Positions 13,741 through 22,277 are shown, counted from the first letter of the stretch. The stretch: 30,676 nt of DNA from Omnitrophica WOR_2 bacterium RIFCSPLOWO2_01_FULL_41_12 (GCA_001805765.1 MHGW01000042.1:1-30676); one strand, 5' to 3'. Numbers and translations are program-made. Notes: generated by a model from the letters alone, not told the origin.

Positions 13741-16445
13741 TGCATGTTGAGCTTCCCAGTCAATATAACCCCAAAGAAACCGAAAATAAGTGGTATAAGT
13801 TTTGGCAAGAGCATAATCTATTTTCCGCAAAACCTAATCCTACCAAAAAACCTTTCTGCATAGTTATTCCTCCGCCCAATGTTACAGGTATCCTGCATAT
13901 GGGCCATGCCCTTAATAATACTATCCAAGATATCCTCATTAGATACCATCGGATGAAAGGCGAAGAATCTTTGTGGATGCCGGGAACTGACCATGCCGGT
14001 ATTGCCACGCAGAATGTAGTGGAGAAGGCGATTGCCAAGGAAGGATTAAAACGCCAGGATTTAGGTAGAGAGAAATTCCTGGAACGCGTCTGGCAGTGGC
14101 AGAAGGAATACGGCTCTACGATTATCCATCAACTGCAGAAACTGGGCGCATCCTGCGATTGGCAGAGGACGCGCTTTACTATGGACGAAGATTATTCCCG
14201 GTCAGTGATAGAGGCTTTTGTACGGTTATATGAAAAGGGACTGATTTACCAAGGTAATTATATTATCAACTGGTGCCCTCGGTGTCAGACTGCGCTTTCT
14301 GATGAAGAGGCGCCGCATAAAGAAATCCAAGGGAATCTTTATTATTTAAGATATCCTTTAAAGCAGGGACAGTCCCTTTCAGGGACAGTCCCTGCTTATA
14401 TTGTAGTGGCTACTACTCGTCCAGAAACTATGCTCGGCGATACCGCAGTAGCAGTAAATCCTAAAGATAAACGCTATAAGAAATATATTGGCCAAACTTT
14501 AATTTTACCTTTGATAAACCGGGAAATAAAAGTAATTGCGGACGCTATGGTAGATATGAAGTTCGGCACAGGCGCAGTCAAGGTAACGCCAGCGCACGAT
14601 CCCAATGATTATACATTGGGCAAGAAACATCATCTTGAATTTGTAAATATAATGTATGCTGATGCACGCTTAAACGAAAATGCCGGAGAATACAAGGATA
14701 TGGATAGGTTTGCAGCCAGAGATATTATCCTGAAGGACCTAAAAGAAAAAGGGCTATTGGAGAAAATAGAGCCGCATCAGTTGTCCGCAGGCCATTGTTA
14801 TCGTTGCCATACCATCATTGAGCCATATTTATCCAAGCAATGGTTTGTAAAAATGTCACCCCTTTCCAAACCCGCATTGGAAGTGGTGAGAAAAGGAAAA
14901 ATTAAATTCTATCCTAAACGTTGGACTAAGGTTTATCTTAACTGGATGGAGAATATCCAGGATTGGTGCATCTCGCGCCAAATCTGGTGGGGACACCGCC
15001 TGCCTGTTTATTATTGTAAAAACTGCCCAAATCTTCAACAAGCTGGTATTATTGTTTCCAGAATAAAGCCAGATAAATGTCCGAGCTGTGGCTCAACGGA
15101 TATTTATCAGGATGAAGATGTCTTGGATACCTGGTTTTCCTCGTGGCTGTGGCCGTTCGCCACTTTTAAAAATGGAGAAGATTTAAAATATTTCTATCCT
15201 ACCTCAAGTTTGGTCACTGCTCCGGAAATAATTTTTTTCTGGGTGGCGCGCATGATTATGGCGGGATTAGAATTTATGCAGGATATACCCTTTAAAGATG
15301 TTTATATCCATGGTACTGTACGCGATATTGAAGGTAAAAAAATGTCCAAATCCCTGGGGAATATTATTGACCCCTTAGAGATTATCCATGAATATGGCGC
15401 AGATGCCCTGCGTTTTAGCTTGATATCTATTACCGCCCAAGGCCAGGATGTGTTTTTATCCAAAGAAAGGTTCCAACAAGGCAGAAACTTCGCCAATAAA
15501 ATCTGGAATGCCTCCCGCTTTATTTTAATGAATCTTACCCAGGGACTGTCCCCGCAGGGGACTGTCCCTGCTATAGATTTATGCGTGTTTTTTAAGAAAG
15601 AGGACCTGGATATTGTCAACCGCTGGATATTAAGTAGGTTTTATACTGTACTGAAAGAGACTAATAAAAATTTAGAGGCCTATAAATTTAATGAGGCGGC
15701 AAATACCTTATACGGCTTTTTCTGGCATGAATTCTGCGATTGGTATTTAGAGATGATTAAATCCGATATTAAAAACCAGCGCAATCAAGTAGTGATGTAT
15801 AAAGTCTTAGAAAAATTCTTAAGGCTGATACACCCTTTTATGCCTTATATTAGCGAAGAAATCTGGCAGAGAATATATAATCAGGGACAGTCCCCTGGGG
15901 GAGGAGTCCCTGGAAATAGTATTATGATTCAGCCCTGGCCGCATGTGCAGGAACAGATGATCGATAAAAAAAAGGAAGATAAGTTGAATCTAATATTTGA
16001 GATAATTGCCAGCATCCGCAATATACGCCAGGAATTAGAAATACCACTCCAGAAGGAGATAGGGGTAATTATCGCCTCCCCAAATCAAGAAAACAGAAAA
16101 CTTATTGAAGAAATGTCCGGCCAGATAAAAAAAATAGCCAAATTAAGCAATCTCAATATTAATGCAAAATACAGCCACGTTAAATCCAGCGTTAGTGGCG
16201 TGATAAAGGATGTGCATGTAACCTGCCTGCTTTCTGGAATAATTGATTTGGAAAGAGAGAAAGCAAAGCTGGATGCACGTATCCGAGAATTAGCAGCACA
16301 GATAAGCGCTAAGAAAAAAACTTTAAGTAATAAAGCATTCTTAAAGAAAGCCCCGGAAGAAATAGTAGAAAAAGAGAGTGATGGACTTAAGGAATTAAAT
16401 GGTATTTTAAAGCGGATTAAGGAAATTAAGAATGAATTACAGTAA
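13740..16445 (+). CDS. valS: Valyl-tRNA synthetase with three repeat-derived inserts
   Basis: It charges tRNA-Val in the cytoplasm. The class I catalytic core has PPPNVTGILHMGHALN (HMGH at 53-56) and KKMSKSLGN (KMSKS 534-538). The editing domain carries VVATTRPETMLGDTAVAV and GTGAVKVTPAHDPND. Two Cys pairs (CKNC, CPSC) before DEDVLDTWFSSWLWP suggest a zinc site, and the C-terminal coiled coil (about 830-900) is the usual tRNA-binding arm. At 901 residues the length is normal to slightly long. Three segments look foreign: residues 208-219, 601-611 and 715-725 are encoded by GGGAC-A-GTCCC double palindromes, all read in the same phase. They fall before the editing-domain TTRP motif, between the catalytic and anticodon-binding domains, and in the anticodon-binding domain. 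nadC overlaps its end by 14 bases. Confidence 0.97.
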   Translation: MHVELPSQYNPKETENKWYKFWQEHNLFSAKPNPTKKPFCIVIPPPNVTGILHMGHALNNTIQDILIRYHRMKGEESLWMPGTDHAGIATQNVVEKAIAKEGLKRQDLGREKFLERVWQWQKEYGSTIIHQLQKLGASCDWQRTRFTMDEDYSRSVIEAFVRLYEKGLIYQGNYIINWCPRCQTALSDEEAPHKEIQGNLYYLRYPLKQGQSLSGTVPAYIVVATTRPETMLGDTAVAVNPKDKRYKKYIGQTLILPLINREIKVIADAMVDMKFGTGAVKVTPAHDPNDYTLGKKHHLEFVNIMYADARLNENAGEYKDMDRFAARDIILKDLKEKGLLEKIEPHQLSAGHCYRCHTIIEPYLSKQWFVKMSPLSKPALEVVRKGKIKFYPKRWTKVYLNWMENIQDWCISRQIWWGHRLPVYYCKNCPNLQQAGIIVSRIKPDKCPSCGSTDIYQDEDVLDTWFSSWLWPFATFKNGEDLKYFYPTSSLVTAPEIIFFWVARMIMAGLEFMQDIPFKDVYIHGTVRDIEGKKMSKSLGNIIDPLEIIHEYGADALRFSLISITAQGQDVFLSKERFQQGRNFANKIWNASRFILMNLTQGLSPQGTVPAIDLCVFFKKEDLDIVNRWILSRFYTVLKETNKNLEAYKFNEAANTLYGFFWHEFCDWYLEMIKSDIKNQRNQVVMYKVLEKFLRLIHPFMPYISEEIWQRIYNQGQSPGGGVPGNSIMIQPWPHVQEQMIDKKKEDKLNLIFEIIASIRNIRQELEIPLQKEIGVIIASPNQENRKLIEEMSGQIKKIAKLSNLNINAKYSHVKSSVSGVIKDVHVTCLLSGIIDLEREKAKLDARIRELAAQISAKKKTLSNKAFLKKAPEEIVEKESDGLKELNGILKRIKEIKNELQ
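14361..14397 (+). repeat. GGGAC-A-GTCCC double palindrome in valS, copy A
   Basis: AAGCAGGGAC (14361-14370) pairs perfectly with GTCCCTGCTT (14388-14397), and inner GTCCCT with AGGGAC, with an A-A mismatch and a TTC loop. Relative to the intergenic copy the inner C-G pair at the loop base has become T-A, a compensatory change that keeps the stem. Read in frame it gives KQGQSLSGTVPA between YPL and YIVVATTRPE. Confidence 0.88.
15540..15570 (+). repeat. GGGAC-T-GTCCC double palindrome in valS, copy B
   Basis: CAGGGAC (15540-15546) pairs with GTCCCTG (15564-15570), and GTCCCC with GGGGAC around a GCA loop. The core is the exact reverse complement of the intergenic copy, so this copy is in the opposite orientation. 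In frame it encodes QGLSPQGTVPA, between the NASRFILMNLT stretch and the DLDIVNRWILSRF stretch of the anticodon-binding domain. Confidence 0.88.
15882..15912 (+). repeat. GGGAC-A-GTCCC double palindrome in valS, decayed copy C
   Basis: The outer arms CAGGGAC (15882-15888) and GTCCCTG (15906-15912) are intact and the span is again 31 bases. The right half-element is altered (GGGGAGGA for CGGGGACA), so the palindrome is partly lost. The reading phase is the same as in copies A and B, giving QGQSPGGGVPG between EEIWQRIYN and NSIMIQPWPH. Confidence 0.75.
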
Positions 16446-17292
16446 AGTTATTCATCTAGTCAGGAGTAGTTTAAAGGAAGATATCGGAAAAAGAGATATT
16501 ACTACAGGACTGTTTATCCCAAAAGATAAGATGGCCAAGGCGGTAATATTAGCCAAGGAGGATTGCGTAGTTTGTGGTATGGAGATTGCTAAAATTGTAT
16601 TCAAGGCTACAGATAATAAAATTAAATTTAAATCTTCTGCTGCAGACGGCCAGCATATAAAAAAAGGAAAGGTTATGGCCCGGATACAAGGTAAGGCCAG
16701 GTCCATTTTAATTGCGGAACGAACCGCCTTAAATTTTTTAAGCCATCTTTGCGGCATCGCTACTTTAACCAGAAGATTCGTTCAGGCCATTAAGCCCTAC
16801 CGAGTAAAGATTATGGATACGCGTAAGACCATTCCCAATCTTAGGGCTTTACAGAAATATGCGGTCAGAATAGGAGGAGGGATTAACCATCGGTTTAAAT
16901 TGGATGAGATGGTATTGATTAAGGACAATCACTTAAAGGTTATAGGTGATAGGTTATGGGTTATAGGTTTTAAAAAAATAAAAAATAAAATCCCGACTAA
17001 AATCAAAAAAGAAGTAGAAGTAAAAACACTTCAAGAATTTAAGCAGGCTTTAAAAATCAGAGCAGATATAATTATGTTGGATAATATGAAGTTAAGCGAT
17101 ATAAAAAAAGCAGTTATGATAAGAAACTGCCTATCACCTAACACCTATCACCCAACACCTAAGCTAGAGGCTTCAGGTGGTATTACTCTGAAAAGTATCA
17201 AAAAAGTAGCAGCCACAGGCGTAGATATGATTTCCGTGGGAGTATTAACTCACTCCGCAAAATCGATTGATATTAGTTTAGAGGTTTTGTAG
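16432..17292 (+). CDS. nadC: Nicotinate-nucleotide pyrophosphorylase (NadC)
   Basis: It converts quinolinate and PRPP to nicotinate mononucleotide in de novo NAD synthesis. Signature blocks are EDIGKRDITT, ERTALNFLSHLCGIATLT, MDTRKTIPNLRALQKYAVR, GGGINHRFKLDEMVLIKDNH, EVEVKTLQEF, IIMLDNMK, LEASGGI and ISVGVLTHSAKSIDISLE, all expected for this phosphoribosyltransferase. The 286-residue length is near normal. Two stretches look inserted: VIGDRLWVIG after KDNHLK, and LSPNTYHPTP just before KLEASGGI. Both are encoded by arrays of a GGT-type heptamer in opposite orientations (separate entries) and flank the active-site loop region. AAGGA upstream and a 14-base overlap with valS support ATG 16432. 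Confidence 0.95.
   Translation: MNYSKVIHLVRSSLKEDIGKRDITTGLFIPKDKMAKAVILAKEDCVVCGMEIAKIVFKATDNKIKFKSSAADGQHIKKGKVMARIQGKARSILIAERTALNFLSHLCGIATLTRRFVQAIKPYRVKIMDTRKTIPNLRALQKYAVRIGGGINHRFKLDEMVLIKDNHLKVIGDRLWVIGFKKIKNKIPTKIKKEVEVKTLQEFKQALKIRADIIMLDNMKLSDIKKAVMIRNCLSPNTYHPTPKLEASGGITLKSIKKVAATGVDMISVGVLTHSAKSIDISLEVL
16938..16972 (+). repeat. Heptamer array in nadC, plus orientation
   Basis: Five units in tandem: GGTTATA, GGTGATA, GGTTATG, GGTTATA and a degenerate GGTTTTA. They are read in frame as part of VIGDRLWVIGF within nadC, right after the conserved KDNHLK motif. The consensus GGTKATR is shared with the array at 17132 in the opposite orientation. Confidence 0.75.
17132..17159 (-). repeat. 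Heptamer array in nadC, minus orientation
   Basis: On the minus strand the units are GGTGTTG, GGTGATA, GGTGTTA and GGTGATA, four heptamers without a gap. On the coding strand they are read as LSPNTYHPTP immediately before the conserved LEASGGI. The unit GGTGATA is also found in the first array. The two arrays are partly complementary (with G-U pairs) and could pair across about 160 bases of nadC mRNA. Confidence 0.75.
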
Positions 17293-17294
17293 CA

Positions 17295-19268
17295 GTGGAA
17301 AAATTTAAACTCGTTTCTCATTACCAGCCCTGCGGCGACCAGCCCAAGGCCATCAAAGAATTAATAGAATCGGTTCTTTCGGGAAGACAATATCAGACAT
17401 TGCTGGGTGTAACCGGATCAGGTAAGACCTTCACCCTGGCCAATGTGATTGCCCAGGTCAACTTGCCTACTTTGGTGATTTCCCACAATAAAACCTTAGC
17501 TGCGCAGTTATATTCGGAATTCAAAGAATTTTTTCCCCAAAACGCGGTAGAATATTTTGTGAGTTACTATGATTACTATCAGCCGGAGGCATATGTGCCT
17601 TCCACAGACACATATATTGAAAAGGATGCCTCTATTAATGATAGATTAGACCGGCTGCGGCTTTCCGCGACCTCTAGTTTAATGTCGCGTAATGATGTTT
17701 TGATTGTTGCCTCTGTATCCTGTATTTATAACTTAGGTTCTCCGCAAGATTATCGGGAATTATTGGTTTTTGTGGAAAAAGGCCAGGTGATTTCCCGCGA
17801 TAAGCTAATTTCCAGATTTATTCAGATACAATATGAGAGAAACGACTATGAATTTGTGCGGGCAAAATTACGCGTCAGGGGAGATGTCTTAGAGGTATTT
17901 CCTTCCTATCTACAGGAGGCAATACGCATAGAATTTCAAGGCGAGACCGTTGCCGGGATTGCCGAGATCAATCCTCTATCAGGAGAAGTTTTAAATCCAT
18001 TAGAAAGAATAGCCATATACCCGGCTAAGCATTTTATTGTTTCCGGAGACAGGATTAACGCCGCGCTTAAGTCTATAGAATGGGAATTGGAAGATAGATT
18101 AAAAATTTTGAAGAGCAAGAATAAGTTATTAGAAGCGCAAAGGCTGGAATCGCGCACGCGTTACGATATGGAGATGTTAAAAGAGATCGGTTATTGCCAT
18201 GGCATTGAAAATTATGCGCGCCATCTTTCCACAAGAGAGCCGGGGTCAAGGCCGTATTGTTTAATTGATTATTTTCCTAAAGAATTTTTAACCGTAATCG
18301 ACGAGTCCCATGTAACCCTACCACAAATTAGGGGTATGTACGAAGGAGACCGTTCCCGAAAAGAGGTTTTGGTAGATTATGGTTTTCGGCTGCCTTCTTG
18401 TTTGGATAACCGGCCTTTAAAATTTACGGAGTTTGCAGGATTGGTAAAGCAGGAAATTTTTGTCTCCGCTACCCCTAATGAATTTGAAATTAAAAAGAGT
18501 GAAGGCCAGGTCATTGAACAGATTATCCGGCCCACAGGTTTAGTGGATCCGGAAATTATAGTTAAGCCCAGCGCAGGCCAGATCGAGGATCTAATGGAGG
18601 AGATAAAAAAACGAGAGCAAAGAAATGAACGGGTCTTGGTCACTTGCCTGACTAAAAGAATGGCTGAGGATTTAGCCAGTTTCCTGCAGGATAAAGGATT
18701 AAAAGTAAAATATTTGCATTCTGAAATTCAAACTATTGAGCGCTCCAAGGTACTTCGGGAATTAAGGCAAAAGGAATTTGATTGTCTAGTGGGAATAAAC
18801 CTATTGAGAGAAGGCCTGGATTTGCCTGAAGTTTCATTGGTAGCAATTTTAGACGCGGACAAGGAAGGATTTTTACGCTCTGCCACTTCTTTAATTCAGG
18901 TGTCAGGCAGGGCAGCGCGCAATATTAATGGCGCGGTAATTATGTACGCGGATACTTTGACCGGTTCGATGAAAAAGGCGATTTCTGAAAGTATGCGCCG
19001 GAGGAAAATACAAATAGAATTTAATAAAGCTAATAATATCACCGCGCGCACTATTGAAAAGGAAATCAAGGCAGGGATTGAGGATTTAGCCGAGGCAGAT
19101 AAATTTGTCCAGAATTTGACCGGACTGGAAAAGGATGAATACGAATTAAATAAATACTTGTCAGAACTGGAATACGAAATGGAACTCGCTGCCAGAAACC
19201 TGCAGTTTGAAAAAGCAGCCCTTTTGAGGGATAAAATAAAGGAGTTAAAAGTTGCTCTTAGCCATTGA
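17295..19268 (+). CDS. uvrB: Excinuclease ABC subunit B
   Basis: The damage-verification helicase of nucleotide excision repair, working with UvrA and UvrC. The opening YQPCGDQPKAI is typical. Walker A is GVTGSGKT (38-45), the damage-binding beta-hairpin is in YFVSYYDYYQPEAYVPSTDT, and VIDESHV is the helicase motif II. Motifs V and VI appear as GINLLREGLDLPEVSLVAI and SLIQVSGRAARN. The C-terminal UVR domain (LEYEMELAARNLQFEKAALL) binds UvrC. The length of 657 residues is normal. The start is GTG 17295, with GAGG about 10 bases upstream, only 2 bases after the nadC stop. Confidence 0.97.
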   Translation: MEKFKLVSHYQPCGDQPKAIKELIESVLSGRQYQTLLGVTGSGKTFTLANVIAQVNLPTLVISHNKTLAAQLYSEFKEFFPQNAVEYFVSYYDYYQPEAYVPSTDTYIEKDASINDRLDRLRLSATSSLMSRNDVLIVASVSCIYNLGSPQDYRELLVFVEKGQVISRDKLISRFIQIQYERNDYEFVRAKLRVRGDVLEVFPSYLQEAIRIEFQGETVAGIAEINPLSGEVLNPLERIAIYPAKHFIVSGDRINAALKSIEWELEDRLKILKSKNKLLEAQRLESRTRYDMEMLKEIGYCHGIENYARHLSTREPGSRPYCLIDYFPKEFLTVIDESHVTLPQIRGMYEGDRSRKEVLVDYGFRLPSCLDNRPLKFTEFAGLVKQEIFVSATPNEFEIKKSEGQVIEQIIRPTGLVDPEIIVKPSAGQIEDLMEEIKKREQRNERVLVTCLTKRMAEDLASFLQDKGLKVKYLHSEIQTIERSKVLRELRQKEFDCLVGINLLREGLDLPEVSLVAILDADKEGFLRSATSLIQVSGRAARNINGAVIMYADTLTGSMKKAISESMRRRKIQIEFNKANNITARTIEKEIKAGIEDLAEADKFVQNLTGLEKDEYELNKYLSELEYEMELAARNLQFEKAALLRDKIKELKVALSH

Positions 19269-19992
19269 TATAGGAAATACTAATATAAGTATCGGGGTAT
19301 TTGAAGATAAGCGTTTATGGAAAAGATATTCTATCCCGGCAAAAGAAAAAAAATATTCAGCGCAGCTACAGAAGATATTCAGACAGAATAAAATCCATGA
19401 CGCCATAATCTGTAGCGTAGTGCCAAGCGTTACCAAGATTTTGGCAAAGGACATAGAAAGATTATTGGGCCAGCCACCATATATTATAGGTAAGGATATA
19501 GTTGTGCCGATTAATAATCTTTACCGTAAGCCCAGGCAGGTTGGCCAAGACCGTTTAGTGAATGCCTATGCCGGCATTATGCTTTATGGCGCGCCTTTGA
19601 TTGTAGTGGATTTTGGCACGGCAGTGACCTTTGATCTAGTTTCCAAAGATAAGGCATATTTAGGAGGAATGATTTTGCCGGGCCTGGAGATTTCTTTAGA
19701 TGCGCTGGCAGAAAGGACAGCCTTACTGCCAAAAATAAAGTTAACTCGGCCAGAAGAATTTATCGGCCGTGACACCAAAAATAGTATGTTAAGCGGCATA
19801 ATCTATGGGTTCAGCAGCCTTGCTGACAGTTTAATCAAAAAATTAAAGCAGAAATTGGGTAAAAATGCACAGGTTATCGCTACGGGCGGGAATATCAGCC
19901 TAATTAGTAATTATTGCCGCAAGATTAATAAAATTAACCGGGATTTGACTTTGCAGGGATTATGCTTGCTTTTTTTAAGGCATAATATATAA
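19252..19992 (+). CDS. coaX: Type III pantothenate kinase
   Basis: It phosphorylates pantothenate, the first step of coenzyme A synthesis. The ASKHA-fold motifs are in place: LLAIDIGNTNISIGVF (Asp6 phosphate loop), ICSVVPSVT, GQDRLVNAYAGI (98-109) and VVDFGTAVTFDLV (Asp120), plus PGLEISLDALAERTALLP. At 246 residues it is typical. The start is TTG 19252, set by AAGGAG at 19239-19244, and lies 17 bases inside the uvrB end. It complements the stand-alone coaB at 5448. Type III kinases are not inhibited by CoA in the usual way, which is family knowledge. Confidence 0.95.
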   Translation: MLLAIDIGNTNISIGVFEDKRLWKRYSIPAKEKKYSAQLQKIFRQNKIHDAIICSVVPSVTKILAKDIERLLGQPPYIIGKDIVVPINNLYRKPRQVGQDRLVNAYAGIMLYGAPLIVVDFGTAVTFDLVSKDKAYLGGMILPGLEISLDALAERTALLPKIKLTRPEEFIGRDTKNSMLSGIIYGFSSLADSLIKKLKQKLGKNAQVIATGGNISLISNYCRKINKINRDLTLQGLCLLFLRHNI

Positions 19993-20001
19993 TATAAAGC
20001 T

Positions 20002-20601
20002 ATGCTTAAAATATTAGAACCGTTTATCTTAACCTTCATACCGATATTTGTGGCTGTGGATGCTATCGGCAATATTCCTGTGTTTATCTCTTTGGTAGGA
20101 GGGGCGGGCAAAAAAGAGAGGCACAAGATTATTGTAGATTCAGTTGTCACGGCTTCGGTATTAGCCATCCTGTTTATGTTTGTGGGCAAATGGGTATTAA
20201 GGATGGTGGGGATTACTATTTCGGATTTTCAGGTTGCCGGCGGCGCGCTTTTGTTTGTGATTTCGCTGCGCCTGTTGCTTCCCGGAGCGCAAAAAATTAT
20301 TTTATCCGACGGCCACGATAAAGACCTGGGGGTATTTCCCTTAGGCACGCCTTTAATCACCGGTCCCGCAGTATTAACTACTACCTTAATGATGTTAGAC
20401 AGCTTTGGAATCACACCCACCTTTGTTTCTCTGATTATGAATATGCTTATTGTCTGGGTTACTCTGATCCGCGCAGATTTTATCATTAAACTCATGGGTG
20501 CCAGCGGCGCGCGCGCCTTTTCCAAAATTATGTATATCTTGCTGGCAGCTATCGGAGTGATGATGGTCAGGCGCGGTATTACAGGATTATTAATCAGATG
20601 A
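20002..20601 (+). CDS. MarC family integral membrane protein
   Basis: A 199-residue protein with about six membrane helices. FIPIFVAVDAIGNIPVFISL near the N-terminus and PLGTPLITGPAVLTTTLMM in the middle are the conserved MarC/UPF0056 blocks. The family was once linked to multiple antibiotic resistance but the transport role is not established. It starts 9 bases after coaX; an AT-rich TATAATATAAAG stretch precedes the ATG and there is no clear Shine-Dalgarno. The stop codon overlaps the glgC start. Confidence 0.9.
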   Translation: MLKILEPFILTFIPIFVAVDAIGNIPVFISLVGGAGKKERHKIIVDSVVTASVLAILFMFVGKWVLRMVGITISDFQVAGGALLFVISLRLLLPGAQKIILSDGHDKDLGVFPLGTPLITGPAVLTTTLMMLDSFGITPTFVSLIMNMLIVWVTLIRADFIIKLMGASGARAFSKIMYILLAAIGVMMVRRGITGLLIR

Positions 20602-21821
20602 TGCGCAAGGTCTTAACCTTTATTATGGCTGGAGGAAAAGGCGAGCGGCTCTGGCCTTTAACCAAAGACCGCACCAAGCCCGCAGTGCCTTTCGGCGGGA
20701 TATATAGAATCATTGATTTTACCTTAAGCAATTGCGTTAACTCTGGCCTGCGCAAGATTTATGTGCTCACCCAATATAAATCCGCATCCCTGCAAAGGCA
20801 TATCCGCTTAGGCTGGAATATTTTATCCTCAGAATTAGGAGAATATATTGAATTATTGCCGGCGCAGCAGCGGATAGGGGAGTCCTGGTATTTGGGCACT
20901 GCCGATGCTATTTATCAAAATTTTTATACTGTGGAAATAGATAAGCCCGATGAAGTCTTAATTCTGGCTGGAGACCATATCTATAAAATGAATTATTATA
21001 CGATGATTGATTTTCATCGGGAAGTGGACGCGGATTTAACTGTGGGCGTGGTGGAAGTAGAAAAAGAACGCTCCAGCCATCTGGGGGTAGTAGAGGTAGA
21101 TAATCTAGGCCGGGTCAGAGGTTTTCAGGAAAAGCCGGCTAAGCCTAAGACCATACCTCATCAACCGGATAAGGTTTATGCCTCCATGGGGATTTATGTT
21201 TTTAAGCATCCGGTGCTGGAAGCCGAATTACAAGAGGATGCCCAGAAAAAAAATTCCTCCCATGATTTCGGAAAAGATATTATTCCGCAGATGCTGAAAA
21301 AGAATTTAAAGGTAGCCGCTTTTAATTTTATTGACGAGAACAAAAAAGAGGCAAAGTATTGGCGCGATATCGGAACTATAGATGCCTATTATGAAGCGAA
21401 TATGGACTTGGTGGCAGTTGACCCTGTCTTTAACCTTTACGATAAAGAATGGCCGATCCGCACTTATCAGGAACAGTTTCCTGCAGGCAAAACAGTTTTT
21501 TCCGGTGAAGAGGTTGCCGGAAGGGTGGGGTTGGTGCTGGATTCTTTGATGTGCGGAGGCTGTATTGTCAGCGGCGGCAGGGTGCAACGCTCCATACTTT
21601 CTCCCAATGTCAGGATTAATAGCTATTCTCAGATTTATGAATCTATACTTTTGGAAGGCGTTAATGTCGGCAGATATGCTAAAATAAAACGGGCAATCGT
21701 TGATAAAGACGTGGTTATTCCTCAAGGCATGGTCATCGGCTATGATTTAGAAGAAGATAAAAAAAAGTTTGCCGTAAGCGACACCGGTATTGTCGTGGTA
21801 GCCAAAGGCACAGTGATATGA
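20598..21821 (+). CDS. glgC: Glucose-1-phosphate adenylyltransferase
   Basis: It makes ADP-glucose from glucose 1-phosphate and ATP, the committed step of bacterial glycogen synthesis. The N-terminal nucleotidyltransferase domain has MAGGKGERLWPLTKDRTKPAVPFGG and YRIIDFTLSNCVNSGLRKI, followed by WYLGTADAIYQN, the substrate motif LAGDHIYKMNY, GFQEKP, ASMGIYVF, SSHDFGKDIIP and YWRDIGTIDAYYEAN. A left-handed beta-helix domain (about 290-407) closes the protein. The length of 407 residues is normal. There are two adjacent ATG codons (20598 and 20601); both are plausible. No glycogen synthase is in the window. The stop overlaps the following GNAT gene by four bases. Confidence 0.96.
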   Translation: MMRKVLTFIMAGGKGERLWPLTKDRTKPAVPFGGIYRIIDFTLSNCVNSGLRKIYVLTQYKSASLQRHIRLGWNILSSELGEYIELLPAQQRIGESWYLGTADAIYQNFYTVEIDKPDEVLILAGDHIYKMNYYTMIDFHREVDADLTVGVVEVEKERSSHLGVVEVDNLGRVRGFQEKPAKPKTIPHQPDKVYASMGIYVFKHPVLEAELQEDAQKKNSSHDFGKDIIPQMLKKNLKVAAFNFIDENKKEAKYWRDIGTIDAYYEANMDLVAVDPVFNLYDKEWPIRTYQEQFPAGKTVFSGEEVAGRVGLVLDSLMCGGCIVSGGRVQRSILSPNVRINSYSQIYESILLEGVNVGRYAKIKRAIVDKDVVIPQGMVIGYDLEEDKKKFAVSDTGIVVVAKGTVI

Positions 21822-22267
21822 TGAGAAAAGCAAAAATAGAAGACATAAAACAGATACAAAACCTGATTAATTATTTTGCCCAACAGGACTTGATGCTGCC
21901 GCGTTCTTTAAATGAATTATATGAGAACATTAGAGACTTTTGGGTCTGCCTAGCAGATAAAAAAGTGGTGGGGTGTGCCGCCTTGCGTGTTTCCTGGGAG
22001 GATTTAGCCGAGATAAAATCCCTGGCCGTGCACAAGGAAAAGCAAAGCCAGGGCATCGGCAGAAAATTAGTGGAGTCTTGTATTGATGAGGCCAAGGTTC
22101 TGGGAGCAAAAAGGATATTCGTGCTTACTTATCAGCCGGATTATTTCAAAAAATTCGGATTTAAAATAATCAAGAATTCAGCACTGCCCCATAAAATTTG
22201 GGCAGAGTGCATTAATTGCTGTAAGTTCCCGAATTGCCAGGAAATCGCTATGGTGAAAAAGTTATAA
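21818..22267 (+). CDS. Short ArgA-type GNAT N-acetyltransferase
   Basis: A 149-residue GNAT-fold protein resembling the stand-alone acetyltransferase domain of N-acetylglutamate synthase, so likely making N-acetylglutamate for arginine synthesis. It contains LMLPRSLNELYENIRDFWV, CAALRVSWEDLAEIKSLAVH, the acetyl-CoA loop QSQGIGRKLV (76-85), VLTYQPDYFKKFGF, and a C-terminal cysteine-containing CINCCKFPNCQE segment found in this short class. No amino-acid kinase domain is attached. No other arginine genes are nearby, so the substrate is inferred. Two adjacent ATG codons (21818 and 21821) are possible; the first overlaps the glgC stop. Confidence 0.82.
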   Translation: MMRKAKIEDIKQIQNLINYFAQQDLMLPRSLNELYENIRDFWVCLADKKVVGCAALRVSWEDLAEIKSLAVHKEKQSQGIGRKLVESCIDEAKVLGAKRIFVLTYQPDYFKKFGFKIIKNSALPHKIWAECINCCKFPNCQEIAMVKKL

Positions 22268-22277
22268 GGAGAAGAAA

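Noticed and set aside
16938..17159. CRISPR-like array in nadC
   Set aside because: Units are 7 bases without spacers and lie within an open, conserved enzyme frame.
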